Shown: piece by piece, positions 1 through 8,553 of the stretch | Layout of the letters: each line of letters opens with the position of its first letter | Position numbering within the stretch: position 1 is the first letter of the stretch | Notes under the pieces: model-generated | Seen by the model: only the letters and a program-made list of their open reading frames with translations | What the model was told of the DNA's origin: nothing | Database searches by the model: none | Position numbers and translations under genes: made by a program | From: JBHJHK01 sp050330975 | GTDB lineage: Bacteria > Pseudomonadota > Gammaproteobacteria > Competibacterales > Competibacteraceae | DNA length: 34,573 nt | Reading direction: 5' to 3' | Assembly: GCA_050330975.1 (NCBI GenBank) | Contig: JBHJHK010000345.1 | Coordinates: 1-34,573, forward strand

Positions 1-2
1 GG

Positions 3-971
3 CGCGCCACCTTGGAAACCCCTGCCTCCCAGCCCCAGACCTCGGCCCGTGAGCTCTACCGCTGGCTGGTGGCCCCGGCCTTGGAGCACCTGGCCAACAC
101 GGAGACCTTGGTGATCATCCCCAGCGGCGAGTTGCGGCTGATCCCCTGGGGCGCCCTTTACGACGGCGAGGCGTATCTCATCGAGCGTTTGGCGTTGGCC
201 TACAGCCCGGGGCCGGGGTTGTTGCCCGCCAATCGCCCCTTGCCCCCCGATCCCCGGGTGCTGGTCAACGCCATCAGCGAACCCATCACCCTGGCCGCTG
301 CCACCCCCGGCACCCGGGCTGTGGCCTTTGCGGCGTTGCCCGCCACGGAAACCGAAGTGAGCTTGTTGACCGAGCTATTTCCCCGCCGCACCCGGACCTT
401 GGTCAACGACGCCTTTAACCCGTCCCGCTTCGCCCGCACCGCCACCCAGATTCCCTTTGACATTATCCACATTGCCTCCCACGCCCAGTTTGGCGCCAGC
501 ACCAATGAGGCCTTTGTCCTGGCCTACAATGAGCGGCTCACCCTGGGGGCATTGCGCCGCCTGCTGGCCCCCAACCGGGTGCGGCGCGACCCCGTGGCCC
601 TGTTGACCCTGAGCGCCTGTGAGACGGCCCGGGGGGATGACCGGGCCCCCTTGGGGCTGGCGGGGATCGCCCTGGCCGCCGGCGCCCAGAGCGTGGTGGC
701 TTCGTTGTGGGCGGTGGAAGACCAGGCCACGGCGGCCCTCATGGCGGTTTTCTACCGCCAACTCAAGGCGGGCCAGTCCCGAGGGGAAGCCCTCCGGACC
801 GCCCAGTTGGCACTGCTGCAGGGCGAAGCCGAAGGGACGCTGCCCCGGGGCTTTGTCCTCGACCCCGCGCCGGGGGAGCCCCCCGCCCCGGGGGAACGGG
901 GGATAGGGATTGCCGGAGATGTCCATCCGTTTTACTGGGCGCCATTTCTACTGATGGGTAGCTGGCGCTGA
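3..971 (+). CDS. CHAT-domain protein, C-terminal part (5' end outside window)
   Basis: CHAT domains are caspase-clan cysteine protease modules, often carried at the C-terminus of TPR proteins. The frame is open back to the first bases of the window, so the apparent TTG at 12 is probably not the true start and the N-terminus is missing. The catalytic pair typical of the family is visible: His in IIHIASHAQFG (codon 480-482) and Cys in TLSACETARG (codon 618-620). The conserved stretch LGLAGIALAAGAQSVVASLW and the usual ending HPFYWAPFLLMGSWR follow. About 320 residues are visible, which is roughly a complete CHAT domain; any TPR region would lie upstream. The stop is 34 nt before a caspase-like gene on the same strand, so the two are probably co-transcribed. 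The domain call is firm. The substrate, and whether the protein is exported, cannot be read here. Confidence 0.9.
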   Translation, partial: RATLETPASQPQTSARELYRWLVAPALEHLANTETLVIIPSGELRLIPWGALYDGEAYLIERLALAYSPGPGLLPANRPLPPDPRVLVNAISEPITLAAATPGTRAVAFAALPATETEVSLLTELFPRRTRTLVNDAFNPSRFARTATQIPFDIIHIASHAQFGASTNEAFVLAYNERLTLGALRRLLAPNRVRRDPVALLTLSACETARGDDRAPLGLAGIALAAGAQSVVASLWAVEDQATAALMAVFYRQLKAGQSRGEALRTAQLALLQGEAEGTLPRGFVLDPAPGEPPAPGERGIGIAGDVHPFYWAPFLLMGSWR

Positions 972-1005
972 GGCGCCGACCAACCACCCAAGGGGGGCTA
1001 AAGCC

Positions 1006-3030
1006 GTGTTGCGAATGTTGCTGTTGGTGTTGGCCACAGTGGGTACCGGGGGGGCGGTGGCCGCCGAGCGCTACGCCCTCATCGTCGCCGCCGGTGACTA
1101 TCCCCATTTGTCCCCGCGCCTCCAACTGGCGGGACCCGCCAACGACGCCGACCTGGTGCGGGATTGGTTGCTGAGCCGGGGATTTCCCTCGAGACGCATC
1201 ACCGTGCTGGAGGACGGGTGGTTTAGCACCCGCCCCACCAAAGCCGCCATCCTCGACGCCCTGGGGGATTTGGCAAACCGAGTGACGGAGGGGGATTTGG
1301 TTTACTTGCACTTCTCCGGCCACGGTTCCCAACAGCCGGCGGCGGCCGGGGAGCCCGACGGCTGGGATGAGCTGTTTTTGCCCGTGGACGTCAAGGCCTG
1401 GCGGGGCAGTGTGGGAGGCGTCGAGGGGGCCCTCACCGACGACGAGATGGGCGCTGCCATCGACGCCCTGCGCCGCCGGGGGGCCTTTGTCTGGGCGGTG
1501 TTCGACAGTTGCCACTCCGGGGATTTGCTGCGCCGTGGGGATGCTTTGGAGCGCCAGCGCTGGGTATCCCCCGGGGAGTTGGGGGTACCCGGTACTCCCC
1601 CCACCGTCAGGGGAAGCTTTGTCGCTGGGGAGCCTTGGCTCGGCCTCGATTCGCGGCCGGTGTGGGGGGACTACGTGGCGTTCTACGCCGCCCAGCCCCA
1701 CCAGACCACCCCCGAGCTGGCCCTGCCGCTGGGGTCGGCCCGGCGCAAGCCCCACGGCTTATTCACCTACACCCTCCTCAAGGCCCTGGGCAAGCGGCCC
1801 AACGCCAGCTACCGCCAGGTCATGGCCGAGGTCCTCGCCCACTACGAAGCCGCCCTGCGGGCCGCACCAGTGCCCCTGCTGGAGGGTACCGCCCTGGATA
1901 CCCCAGTGCTGACCCAAGGGCCCCCGGGCGTCTCCCTGTGGCCCGTGACGGCGGAGGAGGCTGGGACGTGGACCGTGGCGGCGGGGGGCCTTCATCAACT
2001 GGCGGCGGGCAGCCTGCTGGCCTTGGTGGGGCGGGACGGCGCGACGGCTGTGGGGTATCTGGAAGTGGGCGAGGGGGGGCCTTTGACCAGCGCTGTGGAC
2101 CCCATAGCCTTCGCCGGTCGTCCGGCGCCCACAGAGGCGACCCTGGCCACAGCCCCCCGGGCCCGGCTGGAGCGCCCGGCCTTTGACTTTGTGCTGCGGG
2201 TGGGGCGTTTGTCCGGGGGCCGCGGGCGCGCCGCCGCATTGTTGGAGCGGTTGGCGGCCCGCCCGGCGGCGGGATGGACCTGGGTGGCCCCGGGGGAGCC
2301 GGCCCAGGTGTGGCTGGAGGCGGCGGGGAACGCCATAGCCGTGTGGCCCGCCGGTGCCCCGGGGACCGGGGTCCCCATGGCCCGGGTCGACGCGGCAGGT
2401 GGGGAAGCCGCCTTGGCGCGACAACTCACCGCCCTGCGGCGCGGTCGTGGCCTGCTGGCGGCGGTGGAGCGCCTGCCCCCCCTCGGGGATGACCTCCAGT
2501 TGACCGTGGGGGTCAAGGGCGGCTGTGGCGAGGTGGATTTCGACCGCTGTGGCCAGCCGGTCACCCCCCTGGAGCCGGGGGCGCTGGCGACCTTGGTACC
2601 CGGAGACAAGCTCCAGTTGACCGTCGTCAACAGCGGCCATCGACCGTGGGATACCCACTTGCTGTTGTTGGACAAAGACTACCAGCTGACTCTGTTGTCC
2701 CCCCGCCCCGGTCAATCCAGTCGGCTGCAACCCCAGGAGCGCCGGGTCCTCACCGGCGGTATCGCCCCCAGTGAGCGGGGGGGCCGGGAGCGACTGCTGT
2801 TGATCGCCGCCGCGTCCACCCCCGGGACGCCACCCTTGGACCTGGGTTTTTTGACCCGGGGGGTGGCGCCGGCAGCGGTCCGCCGGGAGGGGGCCGGGGG
2901 AGGGGCGCTGGCGGCGTTATTGGCCCAGGCCGGTGGCTTGGTGGCCCGCAGTCAGCCGCGCCCCGTGGCCGCCGCGGCCCTGACAACGTTGCGGGCGGGC
3001 CTGGTGGTGTGGCGCACCCAAAACCCGTGA
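1006..3030 (+). CDS. Exported caspase-like (C14 / metacaspase-type) protein with DUF4384-like C-terminus
   Basis: A 674-residue protein. Residues 1-20 form a signal peptide (hydrophobic LLLVLATVGTGGAVAA, likely cut just before ERYAL). Residues 22 to about 300 are a caspase-fold domain with catalytic His106 in YLHFSGHGSQQ and Cys169 in VFDSCHSGD, so both catalytic residues are present. About residues 495-615 resemble DUF4384, a domain often joined to bacterial caspases. The middle is Gly/Ala/Pro-rich and without a recognised domain. The start is GTG at 1006 with an AAGGGGGG ribosome-binding site about 9 nt upstream; an ATG at 1015 is the alternative. Bacterial metacaspases usually cut after Arg or Lys and need calcium; that is family knowledge, not seen here. 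With a signal peptide, the protein should act in the periplasm or outside. It follows the CHAT gene by 34 nt, which suggests a joint function. Confidence 0.88.
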   Translation: MLRMLLLVLATVGTGGAVAAERYALIVAAGDYPHLSPRLQLAGPANDADLVRDWLLSRGFPSRRITVLEDGWFSTRPTKAAILDALGDLANRVTEGDLVYLHFSGHGSQQPAAAGEPDGWDELFLPVDVKAWRGSVGGVEGALTDDEMGAAIDALRRRGAFVWAVFDSCHSGDLLRRGDALERQRWVSPGELGVPGTPPTVRGSFVAGEPWLGLDSRPVWGDYVAFYAAQPHQTTPELALPLGSARRKPHGLFTYTLLKALGKRPNASYRQVMAEVLAHYEAALRAAPVPLLEGTALDTPVLTQGPPGVSLWPVTAEEAGTWTVAAGGLHQLAAGSLLALVGRDGATAVGYLEVGEGGPLTSAVDPIAFAGRPAPTEATLATAPRARLERPAFDFVLRVGRLSGGRGRAAALLERLAARPAAGWTWVAPGEPAQVWLEAAGNAIAVWPAGAPGTGVPMARVDAAGGEAALARQLTALRRGRGLLAAVERLPPLGDDLQLTVGVKGGCGEVDFDRCGQPVTPLEPGALATLVPGDKLQLTVVNSGHRPWDTHLLLLDKDYQLTLLSPRPGQSSRLQPQERRVLTGGIAPSERGGRERLLLIAAASTPGTPPLDLGFLTRGVAPAAVRREGAGGGALAALLAQAGGLVARSQPRPVAAAALTTLRAGLVVWRTQNP

Positions 3031-3067
3031 TACCTCGTGTACTCCCTGTCGACAGGAGCTTTGCCCA

Positions 3068-3330
3068 ATGGTCCAGGGAGTCGTGGCGCCTCTGAAGCGT
3101 TGGCTCTATGGAGACCTCTACTACGGCAGGCGCCACCAGTGCCCCTTTTGTGGCGCTTCCTTGCGGACGTTTCAGCCCCATGGGTTGTCCCTGGCGGTCC
3201 TGGCGGAAAAACAGGTCATCGGCGGTGGCCGTCGTCCCAATGCCCGCTGCCCAGTTCGCGGTTCCATCGACCGGGAGCGGCTTTTGTATCTGTGGCGCCT
3301 ACTTCCCAGTGACGCCACCCCATGGGACGG
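3068..3330 (+). pseudogene. Remnant of a SAM-dependent methyltransferase with N-terminal zinc ribbon
   Basis: The ORF has a good start (ATG at 3068 with AGGAG at 3054-3058) but only about 85 meaningful codons. The peptide fits the cysteine-rich N-terminus of a class of small methyltransferases, which have a CPFCG knuckle, a spacer ending in RPNARCP, then CxS and ER near a leucine-rich helix. Here the second knuckle reads CPVRGS where the family has CPxCGS: the last metal-binding Cys is now Arg (CGC, one base from TGC). The methyltransferase core (GxGxG) is missing. After about 3310 the frame becomes nonsense, runs into the heptamer repeats, and then antisense into the ATPase gene. I read it as a truncated, decaying gene. 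A short functional zinc-ribbon peptide is possible but unlikely given the lost Cys. Confidence 0.6.
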
Positions 3331-3351
3331 GTCAATGGTCAATGGTCAATG
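3331..3351. repeat. Three tandem copies of the heptamer GTCAATG
   Basis: Three perfect head-to-tail copies of GTCAATG lie exactly where the methyltransferase remnant loses its coding sense, and just before the convergent end of the ATPase gene. Tandem heptamers of this sort (STRR-like) are known from cyanobacterial intergenic DNA, but three copies are too few to assign the tract to a family. Confidence 0.7.
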
Positions 3352-3378
3352 GAGTGGGTGGGGCGGGGCGGCTTTTGA

Positions 3379-4500
3379 TCAGGGGTCCTCGGCCAAGATA
3401 GTCCCCCGCTGGGGCGACCAAGCCAGCCATAAAGACTCCCCCGTCAGTCCTCCGGCGACGGCGGGGTCCAGGGTCGCCTGGAGAGTTGCCCCTTCCCCCA
3501 TCCCCTCCACCACCACCGTCAACCGCACTCGACTGCCCTGGAACAGCCGCTGGGTCACCTTGCCCCGATAGCGGTTGACGGCTTCTCCCCCCGGGGGCGT
3601 GGTGTGGCAGGCGATGCTCTCCGGCCGCAGGGCCACCTCCACCGTTGTGCCCGGGACCAACGGCTCCCCGGTTCCATGGCGCTGGACCTGGAGGGGCTGA
3701 CCCCACCAATCCAAATGGACGATGCCGTGGGCTTCCCCTTGCACCTTAGCGGTGAGGAAGTTGGTCTCGCCGATAAAATCCGCCACAAAGCGGTTGGCGG
3801 GATGGTGGTAGAGCTCTTCGGGGCTGCCGTCTTGCATCACCCGCCCCTGGTCCATGACCACGATGCGGTCGGACATGGTCAGGGCCTCTTGCTGGTCGTG
3901 GGTGACAAACACAAAGGTCTTGCCGGTGCGTTGCTGGATGGCGTTGAGTTCCCCTTGGACTTGGGTTCGCAGCTTGGCATCCAAGGCCCCCAAGGGTTCG
4001 TCGAGCAACAACACGGCAGGATCGGGGGCCAGCGCCCGAGCCAACGCCACCCGCTGGCGCTGGCCGCCGGATAACTCGTGGGGCAGGCGCTTTTCCAAGC
4101 CCGTGAGTTGCAAAAACTCGAACAGCTCACCGCTGCGGCGGCGGATCTCGGCCCGGCTTTGGCCCTTGAGCTCCAGGCCAAAGGCGACGTTTTGCGCCAC
4201 CGACAGGTGGGGAAACAGGGCGTAGTCCTGGAACACCATGTTGACCTGGCGCCGGTTGGGGGGCAGGGCGGTGACATCCCCGCCGGCGAGTAAAATCCGC
4301 CCCCGGTCCGGGGTTTCAAAGCCCCCCAGCAGCCGCAGCGTGGTGGATTTGCCACACCCCGACGGCCCCAACAAAGTGACAAATTGCCCAGGGGCGATGG
4401 CGAGGCTCAGGTCGTCCACCGCCACCACCGCCCCAAAGGCCTTGGTGATGTTCTCCAGAACCACCACGGCTCCGGCACGGGTTTCGGTCGATCCGGTCAT
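3379..4500 (-). CDS. potA: ABC transporter ATPase, spermidine/putrescine-type (PotA-like)
   Basis: A 373-residue ATPase that should power the importer formed with the two permeases and binding protein upstream in the same operon. Walker A is GPSGCGKS (residues 45-52), the signature is LSGGQ (143-147), Walker B is LLLDEP (164-169) and the switch His is His201. About the last 110 residues are the TOBE-like regulatory domain expected in the PotA/CysA/MalK group. The start is ATG at 4500, sharing one base with the stop of the preceding permease (TGATG), so translation is probably coupled. A longer reading frame upstream is only antisense-type sequence over that permease. Family and role are clear. 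Substrate is not: the same subfamily carries polyamines, iron, thiamine or opines. Downstream the gene meets the methyltransferase remnant tail to tail. Confidence 0.93.
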   Translation of the reverse strand: MTGSTETRAGAVVVLENITKAFGAVVAVDDLSLAIAPGQFVTLLGPSGCGKSTTLRLLGGFETPDRGRILLAGGDVTALPPNRRQVNMVFQDYALFPHLSVAQNVAFGLELKGQSRAEIRRRSGELFEFLQLTGLEKRLPHELSGGQRQRVALARALAPDPAVLLLDEPLGALDAKLRTQVQGELNAIQQRTGKTFVFVTHDQQEALTMSDRIVVMDQGRVMQDGSPEELYHHPANRFVADFIGETNFLTAKVQGEAHGIVHLDWWGQPLQVQRHGTGEPLVPGTTVEVALRPESIACHTTPPGGEAVNRYRGKVTQRLFQGSRVRLTVVVEGMGEGATLQATLDPAVAGGLTGESLWLAWSPQRGTILAEDP

Positions 4501-5297
4501 CAGCGCTGCCCCCGGCGGCGCATGGCCCCCTCGGCCCAAAGCCCAATGGCGGCGGTGAGCACCAGGGCCACACTGGAGATGGCGTTGATCTCCGGGGACA
4601 TCCCCGAGCGCAATTTGGCAAAGATCAACACCGGCAGGGTGGGCTGGTAGCCGCCGAGGAAAAACGAGCGGATAAAATCGTCGAAGCTCAACAATAGACA
4701 AAACACTCCGGCGCCGATGAGGGCCGGCCGCAGGTAGGGGAGGGTGACCCGGCCAAAGGCCACCCAACTGTCGGCTCCCAGATCCCGGGCCGCCTCCAGT
4801 TGGCTGGTGGGCAAGGTGGCGAGGCGTGCCAGCACCACCAGTACCACAAAGGGCACGTTGTGGATGGTGTGGCCCAAGACGATGGCCAGCATCCCCGGTT
4901 CAAGGCCAATGACCCGAGCGGAGATCCGCAGCGCCACGGCGGAGATCACTCCGGGGATCACCGCCGGCAAACAGGCCAAGGCGAATACCAACACCTTGCC
5001 GGGAAAGCGGGTTTGGCTCAAAAAGTGGGCCACCCACACCCCGATCAACAGCGACAGGGCCGTGCTGATCATGGCGATGGCCAAAGAATAGCCAAAGACC
5101 CCCAACACCTCGCCGTCGGTCAAGACATCGGTGTACCACTGCAAGGTCCAATCCCCAATGGGAAAGCCGATGAAGCGGGAGTCTTTGAAACCCATGACCA
5201 CCACCAGGATCAGGGGCACGAATAGGTACACCACAAAAGCCCAGTAGCCCATGGACAGCCACAGCCTCGGGCTCGGGAGCCAATGGACGCGGTTCAC
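4500..5297 (-). CDS. potC: ABC transporter permease, PotC-like
   Basis: A 265-residue inner-membrane permease. It has an N-terminal transmembrane segment (YWAFVVYLFVPLILVVVMGF) followed by several more hydrophobic helices. The cytoplasmic EAA loop that docks on the ATPase reads EAARDLGADSWVAFGRVTLP, close to the PotC consensus. The start is GTG at 5297, which overlaps the stop of the previous permease gene (GTGA), and its own stop overlaps the ATPase start. These overlaps tie the transporter genes into one translationally coupled unit. It would form the channel together with the PotB-like subunit. Confidence 0.92.
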   Translation of the reverse strand: MNRVHWLPSPRLWLSMGYWAFVVYLFVPLILVVVMGFKDSRFIGFPIGDWTLQWYTDVLTDGEVLGVFGYSLAIAMISTALSLLIGVWVAHFLSQTRFPGKVLVFALACLPAVIPGVISAVALRISARVIGLEPGMLAIVLGHTIHNVPFVVLVVLARLATLPTSQLEAARDLGADSWVAFGRVTLPYLRPALIGAGVFCLLLSFDDFIRSFFLGGYQPTLPVLIFAKLRSGMSPEINAISSVALVLTAAIGLWAEGAMRRRGQR

Positions 5298-6250
5298 GGC
5301 AGCAGGCTGGCGCCGCGGCGCCCCATGAGCTTGAGGAACACCGCCGTGAGGGCGAGGGCTGTCAGCAGCATGATGGTGGCAAAGGCCGCCCCTGTGGGCC
5401 AGCGGTCTCCTGCCACGGCGAAAAACCCCGCCACGGTCTCGGCGAACACCGTGGTACTAGGCCCCCCCAGCAACACCGGGGTGGCGTAGTAGCCGATGGA
5501 GATCAAAAACACCAGGCTCGCCCCCGAGGCGATGCCCTCCCGGGACAACGGTAGGGTGATGCGCCAAAATCGGGTCCAGGGGCCAGCGCCCAAGTCGATG
5601 GCCGCCTCGCGGTAATTGGGGGGAATTTTTTCCAAGGCCGAATAGAGGGGCAACAGCATGTACAACGAGGTGAGGTAGATCATCCCCATCCCCAGGGAAA
5701 AGTTGGTGTACATAAAGGGAATGGGTCGCTCGATGAGCCCCAGCCAGTCCAAGACCAGATTGATAAATCCCCTATTGCCCAACAAGATCATGATGGCGTA
5801 GGTGCGGACGATCTCCCCCACCCAAAAGGGCACCAACAAAATCAACAACAGCAACAATTGCCGGCTGGGGCGCACATGGCGGGCCAGGTAGTAGGCGATG
5901 GGGTAGGTGAGAAACAAGGTAATCAGAGTCAGGCTAGCGGCGAATAACAGCGTGCGGCCAAAGGTGGCCAAATAGATGGGCTGGTGAAAAAACGCCTGCC
6001 AGTGTGCAACGGTCCATTGGCTCACCTCCCCCGCCGTGGGGGGGTAGGCGTCCAAAAAGCTGATCCGTACCATCTGCAGCACCGGCCCTAGGTGGGCGAG
6101 ACACACCCAGGCCAAGGGGAAACTGGCCAATAGCCAAAACCGTCGCCGCTCGCCGGTCAAAAGCCCCAGGGACAGGGCGCGGTAGCCGGGGTTTCCCACC
6201 AGCCGCGCCCAAAAGCCATAGCCCTGGGTGAGGGTGGGGTCGCCCCTCAC
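5294..6250 (-). CDS. potB: ABC transporter permease, PotB-like
   Basis: A 318-residue permease, the first of the two in the operon. An N-terminal segment with WLLASFPLAWVCLAHLGPVL is followed by a periplasmic stretch and about five further membrane segments. The EAA loop is present as EAAIDLGAGPWTRFWRITLP. It starts with GTG at 6250, which overlaps the TGA of the binding-protein gene by four bases (GTGA). The gene order binding protein, PotB, PotC, PotA is the reverse of the E. coli potABCD order but common elsewhere. The first 30 or so residues (to about GERRRF) are cytoplasmic and poorly conserved, so the exact start is less certain than the family. Confidence 0.9.
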   Translation of the reverse strand: MRGDPTLTQGYGFWARLVGNPGYRALSLGLLTGERRRFWLLASFPLAWVCLAHLGPVLQMVRISFLDAYPPTAGEVSQWTVAHWQAFFHQPIYLATFGRTLLFAASLTLITLFLTYPIAYYLARHVRPSRQLLLLLILLVPFWVGEIVRTYAIMILLGNRGFINLVLDWLGLIERPIPFMYTNFSLGMGMIYLTSLYMLLPLYSALEKIPPNYREAAIDLGAGPWTRFWRITLPLSREGIASGASLVFLISIGYYATPVLLGGPSTTVFAETVAGFFAVAGDRWPTGAAFATIMLLTALALTAVFLKLMGRRGASLLP

Positions 6251-7356
6251 GCCGCCTTGACCTCCTCCACCGCCGGATCCACCAAGTCGTATTTCATCTC
6301 GTTGGCCTCCGCGCGGAAGAACTGCAACCGCTCTAGTTCCGGTTCGCTAAACGCCGCCGCCCGCTGCTCCAACTCCGACAGGTACTGATCCGACCCCTTG
6401 AAGGTGGAGATAAACCCCGAGGCTTTGGTCATGTTGGCGCCGATTTCGGGGCTGGCCAACAGGGCATCCAGGAGTTTGTAGGCGTTGTCGGCGTTGGGGG
6501 CGTTGTTGACCAGGTTGAAGTTGTAGACAAACCCGTAGCTCCCCTCCTTGGGGATGGTCATATCCACCGGGAAGCCCTCCATGATGAGCTTGGAAATGGG
6601 CCCCGACCAGGCGTGGGCCAGGATGATGTCCTGGTTGATAAACATCTGCTGGACCTCGGCCCCGGCCTCGTAGAACTTGCGCACCATGGGCTTGTGCTCG
6701 ATGAGCAGATCCCGGGCCTCTTGGACGATCTGGGCGGCTTTGGCGGGGTCGTCGAGGTATTCCACCATATTGCCGTCGTAGCCCAAGTAGAGCATGGCAA
6801 TGGAGAACATGTCCTGGATGATGTAGGCGGTCTGGCCCCGGTATTTGGGGTCGAACATGATGGACCAGCTTTCCACGTCCCCCTCGGGGACTTCCTCGGT
6901 GTTGTAGGCCAACACCTCGGCTCCGGAGAGGATGGGCGCCCCCCACTTCTCGCCGTTGCCCACCGTCCAGTCGGCGTCGGCATACACTCGATTCACCGTG
7001 GCCCAGTTCTTGAGCCGGTCGACCTCCAGGGGCGCCAACAACGCCGAGTCGATGAACTGGCGGTAGCGGTGCCCGGCCACAGTGACCAGGTCGGCGGTGG
7101 GTTCGGGGGCCTCGGCGGACAACAGATTGAACTGCTTGCCCTGGTCGTCCACTAGGCGCTGGCGGATTTCGATGCCGGTGTCCCGCTCAAAGGCCGCCTG
7201 GAAGTCTTCGGGAATAAAGTTGGCGTAGGTCCAAACGTTGACCACCCCTTGGGCCTTGGCCCTGCGGGGGATGATGATGGCCGGGGCGCCGATGGCTGCG
7301 GCACCCAAAGCGGTGGATTGCAAAAAGCGACGTCGGCTGAGGGGAATCTGGGTCAT
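6247..7356 (-). CDS. potD: Tat-exported ABC substrate-binding protein, PotD/extracellular binding protein family
   Basis: A 369-residue periplasmic binding protein that captures the substrate for the permeases encoded just downstream. The N-terminus is a twin-arginine signal: SRRRFLQ at residues 7-13, a hydrophobic stretch, then a likely cleavage at AKA-Q near residue 35. The mature part starts with VVNVWTYANFIPEDFQAAFERD, the usual opening of PotD-like proteins, and keeps motifs such as GAPILSGAEVLAYN and a C-terminal ASPEIGANM segment. The start is ATG at 7356 with GAGGT about 9 nt upstream. It lies 33 nt after the dehydrogenase stop. Whether it binds polyamines cannot be told by eye; related proteins bind opines, amino acids or metal chelates, and the enzyme neighbours suggest an imine- or amine-type ligand. 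Confidence 0.92.
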   Translation of the reverse strand: MTQIPLSRRRFLQSTALGAAAIGAPAIIIPRRAKAQGVVNVWTYANFIPEDFQAAFERDTGIEIRQRLVDDQGKQFNLLSAEAPEPTADLVTVAGHRYRQFIDSALLAPLEVDRLKNWATVNRVYADADWTVGNGEKWGAPILSGAEVLAYNTEEVPEGDVESWSIMFDPKYRGQTAYIIQDMFSIAMLYLGYDGNMVEYLDDPAKAAQIVQEARDLLIEHKPMVRKFYEAGAEVQQMFINQDIILAHAWSGPISKLIMEGFPVDMTIPKEGSYGFVYNFNLVNNAPNADNAYKLLDALLASPEIGANMTKASGFISTFKGSDQYLSELEQRAAAFSEPELERLQFFRAEANEMKYDLVDPAVEEVKAA

Positions 7357-7389
7357 GGCGAGATAACCTCTGGATGGACCGAGGAGAAT

Positions 7390-8553
7390 TCAAGAGTAAC
7401 CGTGGCGTGCCAGGGCCTGGAGTTGGACCAGGGGGATGTTTTCCAGGTCCAGGGCTTTGATGAGGTCGTTTTCCCGGGGGAAGTCCCGCCCGTAGAGGGC
7501 GGAAAACAAAGCGATGCCCGCTTCGTGGAGGGTGGCGGTGCAACCGGTGAGGCGCCCCAACAGAGCGGTGACCACCAGGCCAAAGGGGACGTCTTCCGTG
7601 ACGTAGCGGCTGTCCACCCGGTCGGGTCCGGTGCCTCCGCGCCCCGCTTGGTGCATGGCCTGATTCATGGCCGACACCGATGCCTGGGGTACGTGGAACG
7701 ACAGGGCAAAGTGCTCAAAGATGGTCCGCACCGAGAGCCCCAAGGTCCGGGCGATGGCCAGGCGTTCCCCGTCGAGGGCTTCCAGCAGGCGCCCCACGGT
7801 GGGGGTGACGTGGCGGGCTTGGCTCCAGGTCTCTCCCAGCTCCATGCGGGTGAGGTTGCAAAGGGCGATCCCCAGGTGGTTTTGGGGATTCAAATTGCTC
7901 AAGGTGATGGCCAGCAGCCCCTCGCGGCTGACAAAGCGCTCGCCAAACAACACCTCACAGCGGGCTAGGCCCTCGGGATGGCGGGCCTCGGGGAGGGTCG
8001 CCAGGTCGATTTTGGCCCGCACCGTGGACACTTGGACTTCGGTGGGGCTCGGGCTTCGGCCGCTGGTCGCCGTGGTGCCCCAGGCGACGATGGGGGGATG
8101 GAGCCCCCGGGTGGCCAGGCAGCGGGACAGGTACAGGGCGCCAAAGGAGGCGTGGGAGCTGATGATGACCGTGTGGTCGGCCCGAACATAGGGGGCCATG
8201 GCGTCCATGACGGCCTTGTGGCCGTTGGCGGGCAACGCCAAGAGCACCGTGTCGGCCTCGGCCAGGGCGGTCTCGGGATCGGGGGCCACGCCGGGATGGA
8301 AGGCGTCCTCGACGGCGCCGCGGGCCACCAGGGGTCGACCCTCGGCGAGGGGTTGGGTGCGGCGCCCCGACGGCGACCACAGGGAGGGCCGATGGCCGTT
8401 TTGTGCCAACAACGCCGCGGCGCCCAGGGCGATGGCGCCGGCGCCTAGGATGGCGACGCGCACAACCGTGGCCAGGGGTGGTGGGAAGCGTTCATGGCTA
8501 TAGTCATAGCCCACCCTGGGGGCTTTGCAAGGGGGGCCGTGGGCATGGCCCAT
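7390..8553 (-). CDS. NAD(P)-dependent octopine/nopaline-type dehydrogenase
   Basis: Enzymes of this family join or split an amino compound and a 2-oxo acid through a reversible reductive amination (opine chemistry), or reduce related keto acids. An N-terminal Rossmann fold is shown by VAILGAGAIALG. The C-terminal half is the Octopine_DH domain with the conserved NPQNHLGIALCNL, whose His is the expected catalytic residue. There are two candidate starts. An ATG at 8553 overlaps the TAA of the flavoenzyme gene (TAATG) and gives a 30-residue leader. A GTG at 8463 matches the usual family start (VRVAILGAG) but has no clear ribosome-binding site. I annotate the coupled ATG but am unsure. It sits between a flavoprotein oxidoreductase and a polyamine-type importer, suggesting that the imported compound is the substrate or the product of this enzyme. 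Confidence 0.85.
   Translation of the reverse strand: MGHAHGPPCKAPRVGYDYSHERFPPPLATVVRVAILGAGAIALGAAALLAQNGHRPSLWSPSGRRTQPLAEGRPLVARGAVEDAFHPGVAPDPETALAEADTVLLALPANGHKAVMDAMAPYVRADHTVIISSHASFGALYLSRCLATRGLHPPIVAWGTTATSGRSPSPTEVQVSTVRAKIDLATLPEARHPEGLARCEVLFGERFVSREGLLAITLSNLNPQNHLGIALCNLTRMELGETWSQARHVTPTVGRLLEALDGERLAIARTLGLSVRTIFEHFALSFHVPQASVSAMNQAMHQAGRGGTGPDRVDSRYVTEDVPFGLVVTALLGRLTGCTATLHEAGIALFSALYGRDFPRENDLIKALDLENIPLVQLQALARHGYS

Noticed and set aside
763..1755. Long minus-strand ORF opposite the CHAT and caspase genes
   Set aside because: It is a typical shadow frame in GC-rich DNA: Gly/Pro/Gln-rich and without motifs, while the plus strand has clear catalytic residues.
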